In this document: one piece after another, positions 33,836-43,691 of the stretch
Layout: each line of letters begins with the position of its first letter
Numbering within the stretch: the first letter of the stretch is position 1
Assembly (NCBI RefSeq): GCF_003253485.1
Contig: NZ_QKTX01000008.1
Span: 1 to 64,000, forward strand
Source of the DNA: Algoriphagus aquaeductus
Lineage (GTDB): Bacteria; Bacteroidota; Bacteroidia; Cytophagales; Cyclobacteriaceae
DNA: 64,000 nucleotides
Direction: 5' to 3'
Program-made: the position numbers and the translations under genes
Notes under the pieces: model-generated
Database searches by the model: none
The model's input: the letters and a program-made list of their open reading frames with translations, nothing else
Told to the model about the DNA's origin: nothing

Positions 33836-35062
33836 GTGGTTCTTATTCGAATTCTACTCTTCCTTATCTTCCTTTCTTTGATTGATTGGTATACCTATCA
33901 AGCGTTTAAAACAATTTTCCCAAGTCAGACATGGGTAAAGATTGGCTACTGGCTGTTCTCAATTTTGGTGTATGCATACATCGTTTATGGTATTCTCACC
34001 TTCAGTAGTGAAGCCATGAATCCGAATTTTGGAACGATGGTTTCACTGATGATTTTGTCACTGGTTCCCAAACTGATAATCCTGACATTCCTCGTTGGTG
34101 AGGATGTTTTACGTTTTTTTACAGGAAGCTTTCAGTCTTTTTCAGGCAGCCGACAGGGAGACTTTTTACCCGATCGGAGAAAATTCATCAGCCAAACCGC
34201 TCTTGTCCTTTCTGCCATACCATTTGTGGGAATACTTCATGGTGTTTTGATCGGAAAATACCGCTATCGGGTGATGAAGCACACATTGGAATTTGATGAC
34301 TTGCCGGAAGAGTTTGAGGGGTTTAGGATTACCCAGATTTCGGATATCCATTCGGGAAGTTTTGATGACAAAAAGAAGCTTGAATACGGTATTGACTTGA
34401 TCAACCAGCAAAAGTCAGATGTCATTTTATTCACCGGAGATTTGGTAAACAATCATGCCGGAGAAATGGAACCCTGGGTGGAGACGTTTAAAAAACTTCA
34501 CGCTCCGATGGGCAAATATTCGATTTTGGGGAACCACGACTACGGAGACTACATGTACTGGCCAAGCCAAGAGGCTAAGGCTGAAAATCTAAAGCGTCTG
34601 TTTGAAGTTCAGAAAGAACTTGGATTTAAGCTTTTACGAAATGAAAACGTCAAAATCAGAAAAGATGGGGCAAGCATCGATCTGATAGGTGTAGAAAACT
34701 GGGGAAAAGGTTTCGCTCAATACGGGGACTTGGCCAAAGCAGCGAGCAACCTTTCGGCAGAAAGTTTTAAAATTCTGATGAGCCACGACCCTTCCCACTT
34801 TGACGAGGAGGTAAAGCAGTTTGCGCAACATATCCACCTTACTCTGAGCGGACATACCCATGGGATGCAGTTTGGCATCGAGATTCCTGGCTGGATCAAA
34901 TGGAGTCCTTCTTCCCTTCGCTATCCCAAATGGGCCGGACTCTACGAGGAAATGGGCAGGTATCTGCATGTAAATCGAGGCTTCGGGTTTTTGGCATTTC
35001 CGGGAAGAGTTGGGATTTGGCCGGAGATAACGGTGTTGGAGTTAAAAAGGAAGAATGCTTAA
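33836..35062 (+). CDS. Membrane-anchored metallophosphoesterase
   Basis: A 408-residue protein with about four N-terminal membrane helices (to residue 140) and a calcineurin-like phosphoesterase domain. The metal-binding blocks are complete: ISDIHSG, LFTGDLVNN, LGNHDYGDY, MSHDPSHF and SGHTHGMQFG. The start is GTG at 33836, since no ATG lies near the hydrophobic start; the exact start is uncertain. Relatives of the YkuE/YaeI type hydrolyse UDP-diacylglucosamine or other phosphoesters at the membrane. Upstream bases 33624-33835 show no clear promoter. Confidence 0.87.
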   Translation: MVLIRILLFLIFLSLIDWYTYQAFKTIFPSQTWVKIGYWLFSILVYAYIVYGILTFSSEAMNPNFGTMVSLMILSLVPKLIILTFLVGEDVLRFFTGSFQSFSGSRQGDFLPDRRKFISQTALVLSAIPFVGILHGVLIGKYRYRVMKHTLEFDDLPEEFEGFRITQISDIHSGSFDDKKKLEYGIDLINQQKSDVILFTGDLVNNHAGEMEPWVETFKKLHAPMGKYSILGNHDYGDYMYWPSQEAKAENLKRLFEVQKELGFKLLRNENVKIRKDGASIDLIGVENWGKGFAQYGDLAKAASNLSAESFKILMSHDPSHFDEEVKQFAQHIHLTLSGHTHGMQFGIEIPGWIKWSPSSLRYPKWAGLYEEMGRYLHVNRGFGFLAFPGRVGIWPEITVLELKRKNA

Positions 35063-35122
35063 ATCAAAATTCAACTATCAAAACCCAATTTAGCTTACCA
35101 ATCCACTTTAATAAAACAGAGA

Positions 35123-35320
35123 CTAATACTCATCTTTCTTTAACTTAGAAAACAACATTCCTACTTGGGATATCACCAAGAGCACCATCGCTATAACAGT
35201 GAAGTTTGGTACCCTATTTCTACCCTCAATCCAAAAACCGCTGTGCCACAAAGAAAGGCAGCCAATGACAAAGGCTGCTAAAATCAAAAACAGGTGAAAA
35301 TACTTTTTACGTTTGCTCAT
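35123..35320 (-). CDS. Small two-helix membrane protein
   Basis: A 65-residue protein with two hydrophobic segments, about residues 9-26 (FHLFLILAAFVIGCLSLW) and 38-56 (PNFTVIAMVLLVISQVGML), and basic ends (MSKRKK and KLKKDEY). This is the form of a small integral membrane protein with both ends inside. I recognise no family. It ends 60 bases after, and convergent to, the phosphoesterase gene. Its lysine-rich ends and helix spacing make chance unlikely. Confidence 0.6.
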   Translation of the reverse strand: MSKRKKYFHLFLILAAFVIGCLSLWHSGFWIEGRNRVPNFTVIAMVLLVISQVGMLFSKLKKDEY

Positions 35321-35521
35321 TTTTTAAAATGAATATACGGAATCTTGCCAGTAGCATTTCTAAAGGTCAGAAGACCAAGTTAACGCCATATTTTTGGGAA
35401 TCTTCGGTCTTCGGTCATCGGTCTTCCAGCCCAAAATCAGGGGAATATTCGTCAACTGGCAGAATAGCGTATAATCAGTTTTTTTAAAAACTAAACCTAA
35501 AGTAAAAACTCAAACTTTCCC
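35321..35521. other. Gene-free spacer with short tandem motifs
   Basis: No gene seen. Bases 35400-35432 contain three copies of CGGTCTTC/CGGTCATC-type motifs, similar to low-complexity spacers elsewhere in the window. Confidence 0.5.
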
Positions 35522-35524
35522 CTT

Positions 35525-35567
35525 AAAAACAAAAACCCTCGAAGAAAAATCTTCGAGGGTTCAGTTT
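35525..35567 (-). terminator. Terminator of ettA
   Basis: AACCCTCGAAG (35534-35544) and CTTCGAGGGTT (35551-35561) form an 11-bp perfect stem with a 6-base loop, followed on the minus strand by TTTGTTTTT. Confidence 0.88.
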
Positions 35568-35593
35568 CAGACTTCTTACTTAAGCTTTCTGAC

Positions 35594-37273
35594 TTATTTC
35601 AAATTCTTATACCGAATCCTTTTCGGCGTCACATCACCCAATCGCTTCTTTTTATTTTCCTCATAGTCGGAGAAGTTACCTTCGAACCAATAAACCTGAG
35701 AGTCACCTTCGAAAGCCAAAATGTGGGTACAGATACGATCCAAGAACCAACGGTCGTGAGAGATAATCACCGCACAGCCACCGAAGTTTTCCAAGGCTTC
35801 TTCTAAAGCCCGAAGCGTATTCACGTCGAGATCGTTGGTAGGTTCGTCAAGAAGGAGCAAGTTTCCGCCTTCTTTTAGCGTGATTGCCAAATGAACTCGG
35901 TTACGCTCACCACCTGAGAGCACGCCAACTTTTTTCTCTTGGTCAGAACCGGCAAAGTTGAATTTGGACACATAAGCCCGTGCGTTGACTTCCTTATTGC
36001 CCAACTTCATCAGTTCATTGCCACCGGAGATCAACTGGTAAACCGTCTTGTTAGGATCAAGCTGATCATGCTCTTGGTCTACATAGGCCAGCTTGACAGT
36101 TTCGCCTACCTCGAAATTACCTGAATCAGGCTTTTCCTGTCCTGTGATCAGTTTGAAAAGCGTGGTTTTACCCGCTCCATTCGGTCCGATAATTCCGACG
36201 ATTCCACCTTGAGGCAAAGAGAAGCTGAGGTTTTCAAAAAGCAGCTTGTCCCCATAGGCCTTAGACACGTTATTTACTTCGATAACCTTGGCACCCAATC
36301 TTGGCCCAGGAGGAATGAACAGCTCCAACTTGGCTTCTTTTTCTTTGGCTTCCTCACCCACGAGCTTATCGTACGCATTGAGTCGGGCCTTGCCTTTGGA
36401 CTGTCGGGCCTTGGGAGACATACGAATCCATTCCAATTCCCGCTCAAGGGTTTTCTGACGCTTGGATTCGGTTTTTTCTTCCTGCTTGAGTCTCTGCTGC
36501 TTTTGATCCAGCCAAGAGGAATAATTTCCTTTCCATGGAATGCCTTCTCCACGATCAAGTTCAAGAATCCAACCGGCCACATTATCCAAAAAGTAACGGT
36601 CGTGAGTGACGGCAATGACGGTTCCTTTGTAGTTCTGCAAGTGCTGCTCCAACCAATGGACTGATTCTGCATCAAGGTGGTTGGTAGGTTCGTCAAGTAA
36701 AAGCACATCCGGCTCCTGAAGAAGCAACCGGCAAAGGGCGACACGCCTTTTCTCGCCACCTGAAAGATTCGCCACATTGGCATCCGCAGGTGGAAGACGA
36801 AGGGCGTCCATTGCCTTATCCAGCATGACGTCCAATTCCCAAGCGTTGGCTGCATCGAGTTTTTCCTGAACTTCCCCCTGACGGGTAATGAGTTTATCCA
36901 TCGCATCAGGATCTTCCATCAGCGCAGGATCCATGAATTTCTCGTTGATTTCTTCAAATTCTTTGAGAAGGGCTACTGTACCTGCTACAGCCTCTTCGAC
37001 TACCTCTTTGACTGTCTTGGTGGGATCAAGTTTGGGTTCCTGCTCCAGCATGCCCACGGTGTAGCCTGGTGACCACACCACTTCGCCTAGAAATTCCTTG
37101 TCCAATCCGGCGATGATTCTGAGCAAAGAAGACTTACCTGAACCGTTGAGTCCGAGCACCCCGATCTTGGCACCATAGAAAAATGAAAGATAGATATCCT
37201 TTAGGACCTTTTTCTGAGGGGGGTAAATCTTGGAAACCCCGGCCATGGAAAAGATGATTTTTTCTGCGCTCAT
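35594..37273 (-). CDS. ettA: Energy-dependent translational throttle protein EttA
   Basis: A 559-residue ABC-F ATPase. The close match in layout to EttA ([20 protein letters not shown] start, GLNGSGKSS and [10 protein letters not shown]-loops, [16 protein letters not shown] and [15 protein letters not shown] signatures, two [16 protein letters not shown] Walker B motifs) is strong. It binds the ribosomal E site and gates entry into elongation depending on ATP/ADP. The arm region VHRYPFLD-like insertion is not resolved by eye. It is a single gene ended by a strong terminator and separate from the other ABC-F gene at 21099. Confidence 0.93.
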   Translation of the reverse strand: MSAEKIIFSMAGVSKIYPPQKKVLKDIYLSFFYGAKIGVLGLNGSGKSSLLRIIAGLDKEFLGEVVWSPGYTVGMLEQEPKLDPTKTVKEVVEEAVAGTVALLKEFEEINEKFMDPALMEDPDAMDKLITRQGEVQEKLDAANAWELDVMLDKAMDALRLPPADANVANLSGGEKRRVALCRLLLQEPDVLLLDEPTNHLDAESVHWLEQHLQNYKGTVIAVTHDRYFLDNVAGWILELDRGEGIPWKGNYSSWLDQKQQRLKQEEKTESKRQKTLERELEWIRMSPKARQSKGKARLNAYDKLVGEEAKEKEAKLELFIPPGPRLGAKVIEVNNVSKAYGDKLLFENLSFSLPQGGIVGIIGPNGAGKTTLFKLITGQEKPDSGNFEVGETVKLAYVDQEHDQLDPNKTVYQLISGGNELMKLGNKEVNARAYVSKFNFAGSDQEKKVGVLSGGERNRVHLAITLKEGGNLLLLDEPTNDLDVNTLRALEEALENFGGCAVIISHDRWFLDRICTHILAFEGDSQVYWFEGNFSDYEENKKKRLGDVTPKRIRYKNLK

Positions 37274-37404
37274 GCTACGATTTTATGCTTGTTTTGACTG
37301 AATCGGCAAAGATGGCAAAAATATCCCTTTCTTAGGATAAGTGCACTGTAATTGATTATTTTGCGCAAAATTGAAAACAACCACCTATAACCTATTGTAG
37401 TGAG

Positions 37405-38655
37405 ATGGAGCATCCCTATGGATATATTAAAGACGGAAAAGTCTTTTTAAAAGGATTTTTGGGTAAATCTGATCGAGAAATCGGTGAAGTTAAAGAAGAT
37501 GAGGCCTCCACACTGAGCTATTTTGAAGCCCGTTTTGAGCAGATCAAAGAAAAAGTCGATAAGCTCAAAAATGACATTCAGGAAAACCAAAATAAAGGTT
37601 CTTTCCTCATGAAGCTGATACATCTACGCGACTCTCTGTTCGAAAGTGATGCCTTGGGCGATTTTATTCCTCTTATCGAAGAACTTAACCAGCAGGAAGC
37701 TTTTCTCAATGAAATCATTCTAGCCAACCGGGCAAAAAATCTGGAAGTCAAAAAGGCGCTAATTCTCGAAGCAGAGGCTCTTAAAAACGATACAGACTGG
37801 AAGGAAACAGCAGAAAAACTGAAAGAATTAAAATTACGCTGGATTAAAACCGGTCCTGTAGAAAAAGAAATCAATGATGAAATTGAACAGGAGTTCAATG
37901 ATGCGATCCAGACTTTTTTTGAAAACCGAAGACACTTTTACGAAGGATTAGCACTCCAGGCAGAAGAAAATATAAAGGTCTATGAAGCGCTGGTCGTTCA
38001 AGCCAGAGAAGCCCATGATCTCCCGGATGCCAAAATGGCGTTCGAAATCAGCAAGCGCATCCAAAAAGAATGGAAAGAAGCCGGAAAAGTCCCTGCTGAG
38101 AAGCGCCAACCACTTTGGGATGAATTTTCAAAACTCAACAACCGGATTTTCTCACGCTACAAGCGCGGTCTCAATCCTGGACCACAAATGCATCCAAGGG
38201 AAGTCTTGAGGAAAATTGAGACCATGGTGGAGGAATTGAAGAAAATGGCTCATCAGCCCACCAGCTATGCAATCACCTCCAGAGCCAAGGCTATTCAGGA
38301 AGAATGGAAAAAACTTCCCATGAGAAAGCCCAAAGAGGCAAATCTTCCTGCAAGATCTTATCAGTTTTTCATGGACATCATTTTTGAGAAAGCATTTCTC
38401 GAAAAGCTCGCCCATAACAAGTATGAGGATTTTGACACCAAGAATCCACAAGAACAAAATCAGATCAAATCCTCGATTCTCAAGGACTTACTACACCGGG
38501 ACCAGAGTGAATTGGAAACGATGCAAAACAATTCGGACAACTTCCGTGTAGAGACACCGGACTTTGAGATGATGATGAAAAAAAAGTTATCGGGGCTGAA
38601 GCGCAAAGTAGACGTAAAAAACTATATTTTGAAGCAACTTTCTCCTCGATATTGA
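37405..38655 (+). CDS. DUF349 domain protein
   Basis: A 416-residue cytoplasmic protein built almost wholly of charged helices. Repeating DUF349 units (PF03993) are visible, for example KNDTDWKETAEKLKELKLRW, ISKRIQKEWKEAGKVPAEKR and TSRAKAIQEEWKKLPMRKP, each ending in a Trp-Lys pattern. The family is common in Bacteroidota and Actinobacteria and its role is unknown. It is divergent from ettA and followed by a small DUF2795 gene 75 bases downstream. Confidence 0.87.
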   Translation: MEHPYGYIKDGKVFLKGFLGKSDREIGEVKEDEASTLSYFEARFEQIKEKVDKLKNDIQENQNKGSFLMKLIHLRDSLFESDALGDFIPLIEELNQQEAFLNEIILANRAKNLEVKKALILEAEALKNDTDWKETAEKLKELKLRWIKTGPVEKEINDEIEQEFNDAIQTFFENRRHFYEGLALQAEENIKVYEALVVQAREAHDLPDAKMAFEISKRIQKEWKEAGKVPAEKRQPLWDEFSKLNNRIFSRYKRGLNPGPQMHPREVLRKIETMVEELKKMAHQPTSYAITSRAKAIQEEWKKLPMRKPKEANLPARSYQFFMDIIFEKAFLEKLAHNKYEDFDTKNPQEQNQIKSSILKDLLHRDQSELETMQNNSDNFRVETPDFEMMMKKKLSGLKRKVDVKNYILKQLSPRY

Positions 38656-38730
38656 GTAGAAACTACTTATTGAAAAAATCACTATTCTTGCAACCTTAAA
38701 AAATCCGGAACACCTCTTAAAATAAACATT

Positions 38731-38952
38731 ATGTACTGGACACTTGAACTAGCATCCTATCTAGAGGACGCTCCCTGGCCAGCGACCAAGGATGAGCTCA
38801 TTGACTATGCCATCCGCTCCGGCGCTCCACTGGAAGTAGTAGAAAACCTCCAAGAACTCGAAGACGACGGGGAACCCTACGAAACCATCGAAGAAATCTG
38901 GCCGGATTACCCGACCAAAGATGATTTCTTCTTCAACGAGGATGAATATTAA
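38731..38952 (+). CDS. DUF2795 domain protein
   Basis: A 73-residue acidic protein: MYWTLELASYLEDAPWPATK followed by DELIDYAIRSGAPLEVVENLQEL and an Asp/Glu/Tyr-rich tail. This is the compact helical DUF2795 domain (PF11387), known from many Bacteroidota as a highly expressed small protein of unknown role. It has a strong terminator directly after it. Confidence 0.88.
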   Translation: MYWTLELASYLEDAPWPATKDELIDYAIRSGAPLEVVENLQELEDDGEPYETIEEIWPDYPTKDDFFFNEDEY

Positions 38953-38956
38953 AACA

Positions 38957-38989
38957 AAAGCCCTGCTTAGTCAGGGCTTTCGTTTTTTT
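38957..38989 (+). terminator. Terminator of the DUF2795 gene
   Basis: AAAGCCCTG (38957-38965) and CAGGGCTTT (38972-38980) form a 9-bp stem with a 6-base loop, followed by CGTTTTTTT. Confidence 0.88.
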
Positions 38990-39019
38990 GAGTCCACCTT
39001 TAGAAACATTTTCCGTCCC

Positions 39020-39754
39020 TTACAACCCCAGCACTTGCCTCAATCTGGCATAACCGGTTTTACTTACCGGTAATTTTTGACCATTTTTTAGCTTAACCAA
39101 GTAGGTATCTCTCTCATAGGGTTCAATTCCCGAAATACCCGATAGGCTAATAATGAATGAGCGATGGATTCTGGCAAATTTCACCGGATCCAGACTTTCT
39201 TCCAGGTGCTTCATGGTCATCTTTTTCAAAAATTTACCCTCATGGGTATGAATAGAGATATAATCATCCTCTGCCTCAAAATAATTCACTTCCTGAACTG
39301 GAATAATTTTGATTTCATTTTTCACCCGGACAACCAACCTGTTGCTTTTTTCTGCCAGAAATTGAATCTCATCTTCTTTGGACTCCCCGGGATTACCTTG
39401 ATTGAATTGGACCAAAAACCGGTCAATGGCTTGCTGAAATCTTGTCTGTGAAAAAGGCTTGAGCAAATAATCCAACGCCTTGGCATCAAATGCTTTCAAT
39501 GCATAGTGATCAAATGCCGTGGTAAAGATGACAGAAGGAGGATTTTCCAACAGTTCCAAGAGCTCAAAGCCTGTGATCTTGGGCATTTGCACATCCAAAA
39601 AAATCAAATCAGGCTGGTGGATCTGAATTGCCTTGAGCCCTTGAAAGCCATCATAGCAAACTTCCAAAACTTGGAATTGAGGAAAAGAATCAAGGTATTC
39701 TTTTACAATTCCGGCAGCAAGTGGCTCGTCGTCAATAATGATGGTTTTGATCAT
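39020..39754 (-). CDS. LytTR-type response regulator
   Basis: A 244-residue response regulator: receiver domain (1-120) with phospho-acceptor Asp54 in LIFLDVQMPKITG, and a C-terminal LytTR DNA-binding domain (about 140-244, with NYFEAEDDYISIHTHEGKF and FARIHRSFIIS). It is translationally coupled to the histidine kinase gene by a four-base overlap and follows a LiaF-like gene, so the trio should be one signalling unit. Its targets are unknown; LytTR proteins bind direct repeats upstream of regulated promoters. Confidence 0.92.
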   Translation of the reverse strand: MIKTIIIDDEPLAAGIVKEYLDSFPQFQVLEVCYDGFQGLKAIQIHQPDLIFLDVQMPKITGFELLELLENPPSVIFTTAFDHYALKAFDAKALDYLLKPFSQTRFQQAIDRFLVQFNQGNPGESKEDEIQFLAEKSNRLVVRVKNEIKIIPVQEVNYFEAEDDYISIHTHEGKFLKKMTMKHLEESLDPVKFARIHRSFIISLSGISGIEPYERDTYLVKLKNGQKLPVSKTGYARLRQVLGL

Positions 39755-40791
39755 AAGTATTGCGGGATTTTAATCTGAACTTCAAAAAACCCATTGCTAT
39801 TCGTGGTTTGTATCAGATCCTTTCGGCCAAAAAGAAGGTATAATCTTCGCTCCACAGAACTCAGCCCAAACCCTGTCCCTTCTAGTCCAACATAGGTGGG
39901 ATCAAAGGGGTTTTTCACCAAGATGATCAAATATCCCCCTTCTTTTCGACAATCTATTTCAATTTTCACCTCACCGGTGACTCCATAAAGACCATGTTTA
40001 ATGGCATTTTCCACTAAGGGCTGGATGAGCAATGGTGGAATTTTGGCTGTATCTGCCTCATCCCCTATGAAAAACTCCACAGAAAGCCGATGGCCAAAAC
40101 GTACTCGCTCAATATCGAGATACATCTTCAAATAGCTTAATTCCTGCGCCAATACTTCCCATTTCTGTATGTCTTTTCGGATCGTTCCTCTGAGAAAATC
40201 AGACAATAGCAAGACCATTTCTCGCGCTTTATGGGGCTGAGCAACGACAAGCGCATTGATGGAATTCAGGCTGTTGAACAGAAAATGTGGCTGAAGTTGT
40301 TGTCGCAGTTGGGCCAGTTCAGCTTCTTTGGATAGTTCAAGCATTTGAGCCTCTCTGCGGCTGAGCTCCTCCTGCCGTTCCAGTTTGGATACTACCAATG
40401 CCAATAATGCAACAAACTGCTCTGCCATGGCCAATACAGCCCAACGCAGATAAAAGGAATTGTTCAAATGCTCTAAGTAGAAATCTTCTTCCGAAAACCA
40501 CCAAGTCAATAGGTATCGATGAGATATTACCAATAACAAACTCAGCAAAACCGGCAAAAGAAAAACCAGCCAAAGATTCCGTCCTTGCGGAGAGTATAGA
40601 CTGAAAACCTGATCCAAAATACCCACCCCACCAATAAAGCCAACTGCTAAAAAAAAAGCATCCGTAAAAGCTTCCTCCAACTCCAAGCCCTCATATCGCA
40701 ATAAAAGAAAACACCCCAAGAACCAGATAATTCCGGCTCCTGGGATGATCCATTTTCCAAGTCTTGGATTTGAAAATACGTTTAAAAACAA
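39751..40791 (-). CDS. LytS-like sensor histidine kinase
   Basis: A 346-residue membrane sensor kinase. The first 135 residues hold four hydrophobic segments and no large periplasmic domain. A coiled stretch leads to the His_kinase domain with His169 in LRQQLQPHFLFNSLNSINAL, and the C-terminal ATPase has PLLIQPLVENAIKHGL and GTGFGLSSVERRL. This LytS/YehU type typically pairs with LytTR regulators, as here. With little outside the membrane it likely senses signals within the bilayer or through the LiaF-like protein encoded 33 bases upstream. Confidence 0.9.
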   Translation of the reverse strand: MFLNVFSNPRLGKWIIPGAGIIWFLGCFLLLRYEGLELEEAFTDAFFLAVGFIGGVGILDQVFSLYSPQGRNLWLVFLLPVLLSLLLVISHRYLLTWWFSEEDFYLEHLNNSFYLRWAVLAMAEQFVALLALVVSKLERQEELSRREAQMLELSKEAELAQLRQQLQPHFLFNSLNSINALVVAQPHKAREMVLLLSDFLRGTIRKDIQKWEVLAQELSYLKMYLDIERVRFGHRLSVEFFIGDEADTAKIPPLLIQPLVENAIKHGLYGVTGEVKIEIDCRKEGGYLIILVKNPFDPTYVGLEGTGFGLSSVERRLYLLFGRKDLIQTTNSNGFFEVQIKIPQYL

Positions 40792-40824
40792 GGTGTTAGT
40801 AGTAAAATAGTTGGTTTAATCTCG

Positions 40825-41664
40825 TTAAAAGGATTTGATTTCCAAGCCTCCAAACAAAATGGTACCTTTCAAAACTACCACTTTGCTCGGGTCAACTCCC
40901 CCATCGCGAAAGAATCGCTTATCTTCCAAACCTGCGGCTATGTTGGTCACTTCTGTTCGGATATCCCAATGTGGGGGTACGATCATTTTGACTCCTCCGA
41001 ATATAATGTCCACTTGGATCGTAACTACTCCTTCAAAATCCACTTGAGTCAGGTCCAAGTCAGCTCCGCCAAATGCGGCGGTGATTTTACCACCCTGAAA
41101 ATTTTTGGACATCATTTTCCGATTGACCCCACTGAAAATTGCATCAATATTGAGTCGATCTGCAAAAGAAGTCCCTGTGGTACGGGTAAACCCTGCACTG
41201 TCCGAAGAATGGAAACTGCTCTTGGTCTCACCTTCCTCTACGATTTTGGCATCTTCCAATTTTGATCCTGAAGAGAAAGAAGAAGTAGTTTTACGTTGAG
41301 ACTCCCAGTTTTTTCGAATATCCTCCAGGACTTTATTTTCACGGTTTTTCTGGGTGATCAAATAAATTCCCAAAATGATCAGTCCGATAGGCCAAATGTA
41401 TTGACCAATTCCGAAATCGAAATCAAACTCCCTTTTCAAGAGAAAATAGGTTCCAATAAACAGCATGATGAATCCAAAGAAACTTTTGAACTCATGCTTG
41501 ATAATCGAAAACGTACCGATAGCGATCAAAATCATTGGCCAGGAAAGAACCCAATCCGGGATAAACAAGCCTATTTTTCTTAAAAGAAGAATCACCCCAA
41601 TGCCCAGAATGATAAATCCAAAGGCGATATTTCCGTCGTTTCGTGGTTTAGTGTAGTTGTTCAT
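40825..41664 (-). CDS. LiaF-like membrane protein
   Basis: A 279-residue protein with four hydrophobic segments in the first 110 residues (including GFIILGIGVILLLRKIGLF and IWPIGLIILGIYLI), a charged linker, and a C-terminal LiaF/DUF2154-like beta domain (AAFGGADLDLTQVDFEGVV, FGGVKMIVPPHWDI, ILFGGLEIKSF). In Gram-positive bacteria LiaF holds the LiaSR system inactive until the cell envelope is stressed. Here it heads an operon with a LytS-like kinase and LytTR regulator and may play the same braking role. A -7 box TACTTTTG lies at 41688-41695. Confidence 0.85.
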   Translation of the reverse strand: MNNYTKPRNDGNIAFGFIILGIGVILLLRKIGLFIPDWVLSWPMILIAIGTFSIIKHEFKSFFGFIMLFIGTYFLLKREFDFDFGIGQYIWPIGLIILGIYLITQKNRENKVLEDIRKNWESQRKTTSSFSSGSKLEDAKIVEEGETKSSFHSSDSAGFTRTTGTSFADRLNIDAIFSGVNRKMMSKNFQGGKITAAFGGADLDLTQVDFEGVVTIQVDIIFGGVKMIVPPHWDIRTEVTNIAAGLEDKRFFRDGGVDPSKVVVLKGTILFGGLEIKSF

Positions 41665-41687
41665 GGTTTTAAAATTTAATTGTTGAC

Positions 41688-41695
41688 CAAAAGTA
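41688..41695 (-). promoter_or_regulatory. -7 promoter element of the LiaF-like operon
   Basis: TACTTTTG on the minus strand matches the -7 consensus 24 bases before the start codon. No TTG is present at the usual spacing. Confidence 0.5.
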
Positions 41696-41791
41696 TTTAG
41701 CAGACTTATTTGTAGAAATCAACATTAGGCCAGAACCTTGGAAAAGTCGGTGAACCTGTCAAAAAAGTCGGTGAAATTGCAGGTAGATTTT

Positions 41792-42475
41792 TTACCGATG
41801 GCTTCGTTTTGAAAGCAGGTATTCGGCAAAGTCCAAATCTTCGGGAGCGGTCAACTTGATGTTTTCAGGATTCCCTTCAATCAAGGTAACCTGCCATCCC
41901 TGATATTCATAGACGGTTGCATCATCGGTAAACTCCGGCCGCTCAGCTGTTAAAAATGCCTTTTTGATTTTTTCAAGTTGAAAAGTCTGGGGGGTTTGCA
42001 CCAGTCGATAGCGGTGTCTTTCTCTAAAATTACTGTTTCCCTCCTCCGTCACTTCCCGTAAAGAGTCCTTCAAAGGAACCACAGCAATTGCACTTCCGGT
42101 AAGCTCAGCCTGAGCAAAACTTTCCCGAATGACTTCAGTTTTGACAAATGGGCGAACCCCATCATGAATCGCCACCAATCCTTCTTCGAATGCAATAGCA
42201 TGTAGGCCATTTCTTACCGATTGAAACCGGGTCTCTCCCCCTGCTACCAGCTGATGCTGAAGCGTAAAATCATATTTCGAACAAAGACTTTCCCAGTATT
42301 CAAAATCATCTTTTGGCAAAACCAAGACGAGCTGTATCTCTGAATCGGCCTGGTGAAAAGTCTCCAAAGTCCTCATCAAAACCGGCGTTCCTCCGATGGG
42401 AATATATTGCTTGGATATCTGAGTTCCCATTCGGGTTCCTTTGCCCCCTGCGACCAAAATTGCTGCTTTCTGCAT
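41792..42475 (-). CDS. ispD: 2-C-methyl-D-erythritol 4-phosphate cytidylyltransferase
   Basis: A 227-residue IspD of the non-mevalonate isoprenoid pathway, joining CTP to methylerythritol phosphate. The nucleotide-binding start AAILVAGGKGTRMG (the Gly/Lys/Arg motif), VAIHDGVRPFV and TDDATVYEYQG are clear. Length is normal. It is a single gene with an exact promoter at 42492-42521; ispF is not adjacent. Confidence 0.94.
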   Translation of the reverse strand: MQKAAILVAGGKGTRMGTQISKQYIPIGGTPVLMRTLETFHQADSEIQLVLVLPKDDFEYWESLCSKYDFTLQHQLVAGGETRFQSVRNGLHAIAFEEGLVAIHDGVRPFVKTEVIRESFAQAELTGSAIAVVPLKDSLREVTEEGNSNFRERHRYRLVQTPQTFQLEKIKKAFLTAERPEFTDDATVYEYQGWQVTLIEGNPENIKLTAPEDLDFAEYLLSKRSHR

Positions 42476-42491
42476 TTCGTTTGATTTGTTG

Positions 42492-42521
42492 CAAAAGTAA
42501 TTCGTGGCCTGAAAAGGACAA
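42492..42521 (-). promoter_or_regulatory. ispD promoter
   Basis: On the minus strand TTG (42521-42519), 19 bases and TACTTTTG (42499-42492) match the consensus exactly. The start codon is only 16 bases downstream, so the leader is very short. Confidence 0.75.
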
Positions 42522-42543
42522 TTTTTTACTTTTTTGAATAGGA

Positions 42544-42570
42544 CAAAAAAAAACCCCGAACATTCGGGGC
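42544..42570 (-). terminator. Terminator of queA
   Basis: CCCCGAA (42554-42560) and TTCGGGG (42563-42569) form a tight hairpin, followed on the minus strand by TTTTTTTTT. It lies 9 bases after the queA stop codon and just before the ispD promoter. Confidence 0.85.
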
Positions 42571-42578
42571 TTCATTGT

Positions 42579-43628
42579 TTATAAGATAAGCATCGCGTCA
42601 CCATAAGAGAAGAATCGATATTTCTCTTTGACGGCCTCTTTGTAAGCTTTCATGATCAAATCATACCCTCCAAAAGCCGATGCAGTCATCAACAAGGTAG
42701 ACTCCGGCAAATGGAAGTTTGTAATGAGCGCATTGGCGATTTTGAAGTCATAAGGAGGAATGATGAATTTGTCTGTCCATCCACTGCTTGCCTTCAATCT
42801 ACCACCAGCAGTCACGGAAGATTCCACGGTTTTCAAGGAAGTGGTACCAACAGCCACTACCCGTTTTTTATTATCCAAAGCTTCATTTACCAATGCCACA
42901 GTCTTCTCTGGGATGAAGTAATTCTCAGAATCCATCTTGTGCTTGGTAAGATCCTCCACATCTACCTGACGGAACGTGCCCAATCCAACATGTAGGGTGA
43001 TGGGGGTGACTTCCACACCTTTCAATTCCAGTCTTTTGAGCAATTGTGGCGTAAAGTGCAGTCCGGCCGTGGGAGCAGCTACTGCTCCTACATTTTTTGC
43101 AAATACGGTCTGATATCTTTCTCTATCCTCAGGCTCGATCTTTCTTTCAATGATTTCTTTGAGCAAAGGAGTTTCGCCCAAGGTATCAATCGTCTTTTGA
43201 AACTCCTCCTCATTTCCATCAAATAGAAAACGGATGGTTCTTCCTCGTGAGGTAGTATTGTCAATGACTTCTGCAACCAAATCACTGTCTCCAAAGTAAA
43301 GCTTGTTACCCACTCTGATTTTTCGGGCAGGATCTACCAGCACATCCCAAAGTCTTAATTCAGGGTTGAGTTCTCTCAAAAGAAAAACCTCGATTTTCGC
43401 TCCGGTTTTTTCCTTATTCCCATACAGTCTTGCCGGAAATACTTTGGTATCGTTAGTGACAAACACATCCCCTTCTCCAAAATAATCCAGGATATCCTTG
43501 AAGGTTCGGTGTTCGATTTCTCCGGTTTTGCGATGTACCACCATCAATCGGGACTCATCTCGATTATCTGTTGGGTAGAGGGCGATAAGTTTTTTGGGGA
43601 CGTCAAATTTGAAATCTGATAATTTCAT
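42579..43628 (-). CDS. queA: S-adenosylmethionine:tRNA ribosyltransferase-isomerase
   Basis: A 349-residue QueA, which moves the ribose of SAM onto preQ1 in tRNA to make epoxyqueuosine. Marks: the start [29 protein letters not shown], the middle [21 protein letters not shown], and [21 protein letters not shown]. The length is normal. A TAACTTTG -7 element (43692-43699) lies 63 bases upstream of the start codon. It is divergent from the MacB-like permease gene. Confidence 0.95.
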   Translation of the reverse strand: MKLSDFKFDVPKKLIALYPTDNRDESRLMVVHRKTGEIEHRTFKDILDYFGEGDVFVTNDTKVFPARLYGNKEKTGAKIEVFLLRELNPELRLWDVLVDPARKIRVGNKLYFGDSDLVAEVIDNTTSRGRTIRFLFDGNEEEFQKTIDTLGETPLLKEIIERKIEPEDRERYQTVFAKNVGAVAAPTAGLHFTPQLLKRLELKGVEVTPITLHVGLGTFRQVDVEDLTKHKMDSENYFIPEKTVALVNEALDNKKRVVAVGTTSLKTVESSVTAGGRLKASSGWTDKFIIPPYDFKIANALITNFHLPESTLLMTASAFGGYDLIMKAYKEAVKEKYRFFSYGDAMLIL

Positions 43629-43691
43629 AGATAAACTTTAGGAGTCTGATTCGATATTCTAACTCAGTGATTTGTTTTGCTTTAAAAAATG

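Noticed and set aside
35400..35432. Possible CRISPR-like or tandem repeat array (CGGTCTTC motifs)
   Set aside because: Only three short, irregular copies without spacers; it looks like the low-complexity sequence common in other gaps of the window.
36274..36906. 210-codon frame on the same strand as ettA in another frame
   Set aside because: The EttA frame is complete and conserved throughout; the other frame is Trp/Ser/Pro-rich and unrelated to any family.
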